NCBI RefSeq assembly: GCF_009762775.1
Contig: NZ_CP046401.1
Location: 2,480,001 to 2,544,000, forward strand
DNA length: 64,000 nucleotides
Reading direction: 5' to 3'
DNA from: Maribellus comscasis
Lineage (GTDB): Bacteria > Bacteroidota > Bacteroidia > Bacteroidales > Prolixibacteraceae
Shown one piece after another: positions 62,908-64,000 of the stretch. How positions within the stretch are numbered: position 1 is the first letter of the stretch; each line of letters begins with the position of its first letter. A program made the translations under genes and the position numbers. The notes below the pieces were generated by a model, which saw nothing but the letters and a program-made list of their open reading frames with translations, did not search any database and was not told the origin of the DNA.

Positions 62908-64000
62908 TTATTCAGCAATTGAAACCGTTGCCTGATAATTGGAATAGTTATATAGCGGATTCCTCACCGGTTTGTATAAATTCTCATTATTCAACGGATT
63001 ATCTTCCTGCGTATATACCCACAATTCATTTGGATTCCATACGACAATTTCATCGCGGCAATCGCCGGTAACATCCACTACCGCGTAGCTCATATCCGGA
63101 TGTCCGTCGTCTGGAAATTCCAGTACTTTCCTTCCGTAACCATCCCATGCTCCTCCCTCGGAAGTGTTTGCATTCAAAATATAAAACTCTTCTGTTTTCC
63201 CTGTCCAGTTTAAAGGAAGACACATGCTGCCATACTGAGTTGGTTCAAAAGTGTGGTACAACTCTCCTGATGAGTTAAAAAGATTCATGATTCCCTGGTT
63301 TCCCCAAAAATTGACAGAAACAGTTTCCAGTCCCGGTAAATCGTCTCGGAAATTAGCAACTGCCGGATTTTGAATATGCCCAAAATAGTGGTGTTTCAAA
63401 ATATTTCCGTCAGTGTCAGCAAAGAAAATTCCCTCGTCGCTGGCCGCACAAACAAAAACAGGAGACTCACTTTCTTTTAACTGAACTATCGCCACACCGT
63501 CGGCATGATCCTCTAACACATCATCCAGGCTCCAGAGTTTTGTTCCGTTTTCATCAAAAAGTGTGTAGCCGCTAACAATTTCATCTTTCCCGTCGTTGTC
63601 GGTATCATACGCAAACGGATAATGTCCGGTACGGCATTCATTTTGCCACAACTGTTTCAGGTTAGCATCGTACGCCCAAATATAATTGTAACGGTCTTTT
63701 AAAATAATATTCGAATCAAAACCATTCCCCTCCAAATCGCAAAAATAGAGGCAATCTCCCAAAATGCGGGGAAAAATATTGTGACCCGAAGGAAGTGGTT
63801 TTCCGCTAGGTGAAAGTGGCGTTGAAATTTTTTGCAGCACTTTCCCGGTGGCACCTTCTGCAACAATTAATTCCTGGTTCATACAATAAATAACCTCGTT
63901 TTTGCCGTCGTTATTTACATCATGAATCTGAAAAGCCACATCGCTGGTTAGTTTTGTTTTCCACGGATCCGGGCTTCCCTTTTGCCACAATAAATCACCA
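62908..64000 (-). CDS. FG-GAP-type propeller protein resembling rhamnogalacturonan lyases (5' end beyond the window)
   Basis: At least 363 residues, open at the window edge with no start. Repeated Ca-loop blade motifs are seen: IHDVNNDGKNEVIYCM, YDTDNDGKDEIVSG, VVDVTGDCRDEIVVW. The end (LYKPVRNPLYNYSNYQATVS) is typical of PL11/YesW-like rhamnogalacturonan lyases and related PL26-type or VCBS proteins. Such lyases cleave the backbone whose products GH105 (24337) finishes. Catalytic residues lie mostly outside the visible part, so lyase activity is inference. Confidence 0.65.
   Translation of the reverse strand, partial: GDLLWQKGSPDPWKTKLTSDVAFQIHDVNNDGKNEVIYCMNQELIVAEGATGKVLQKISTPLSPSGKPLPSGHNIFPRILGDCLYFCDLEGNGFDSNIILKDRYNYIWAYDANLKQLWQNECRTGHYPFAYDTDNDGKDEIVSGYTLFDENGTKLWSLDDVLEDHADGVAIVQLKESESPVFVCAASDEGIFFADTDGNILKHHYFGHIQNPAVANFRDDLPGLETVSVNFWGNQGIMNLFNSSGELYHTFEPTQYGSMCLPLNWTGKTEEFYILNANTSEGGAWDGYGRKVLEFPDDGHPDMSYAVVDVTGDCRDEIVVWNPNELWVYTQEDNPLNNENLYKPVRNPLYNYSNYQATVSIAE

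Noticed and set aside
1..64000. CRISPR array, rRNA or plasmid origin
   Set aside because: I saw no regularly spaced repeat-spacer series, no rRNA-like sequence and no iteron cluster anywhere in the window.

Overview
The window reads as a chromosome segment of a low-GC Bacteroidota, probably a marine or sediment polysaccharide degrader of the Marinilabiliales/Prolixibacteraceae type. The phylum call rests on a SusC/SusD pair with an ECF sigma factor and FecR, DUF3667 and DUF4625 proteins, TAnnTTTG-like -7 boxes, and lipoproteins with Bacteroidota-style lipoboxes. The family-level guess is inference.

Layout. 0-5.7 kb holds housekeeping genes: partial tyrS, a DUF3667 membrane protein, CvpA, a GH3-type acyl-amido synthetase, a deoxynucleoside kinase and a PfkB kinase. 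5.7-20.3 kb is a decayed genomic island in the 3' end of tRNA-Asn(GTT). The tRNA end plus about 150-220 bp of flank occurs three times (5786, 17204, 20144), and the copies divide the island into two blocks. Block 1 holds a truncated tyrosine integrase and a polysaccharide-utilisation locus on the minus strand: sigma, FecR, SusC, SusD, sulfatase and two nucleoside-hydrolase-like genes. Block 2 holds a split HipA module in hipB-hipS-hipT order, a lipoprotein, and a conjugation-gene remnant with a stop codon.

20.5-27.5 kb is a pectin (rhamnogalacturonan) set: GH28, a rhamnogalacturonan-acetylesterase-like SGNH esterase, a GH43/GH117-like propeller enzyme, GH105 and a large alpha/beta-hydrolase esterase. 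28-31 kb carries a low-complexity secreted protein and a DUF1080 protein, divergent across a repeat-rich intergenic region.

31.5-42.7 kb is a minus-strand metal (most likely zinc) homeostasis region. It contains two CxCC COG0523 GTPases, dcd, a ZIP transporter, a LolD/MacB-like ABC pair with a His-rich loop, a DUF3299-like protein, a Fur/Zur regulator, a His/Cys small protein, a TonB receptor and two DUF4625 lipoproteins. Three near-identical 15-bp palindromes lie upstream of the first COG0523 gene and of the Fur gene, and probably define one regulon.

43-60.8 kb carries three related AraC/TolB-like/TPR regulators with shuffled domain order, one with an inserted nucleotidyl cyclase. Around them are a dienelactone hydrolase, an acyltransferase-ankyrin fusion, a serine hydrolase, a reductase, a DUF4386 protein, a large MG2/plug protein, and two small paralogues with identically placed cysteines. 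60.8-64 kb has a histidine-kinase remnant, an IS element, and the 3' part of a propeller protein resembling rhamnogalacturonan lyases.
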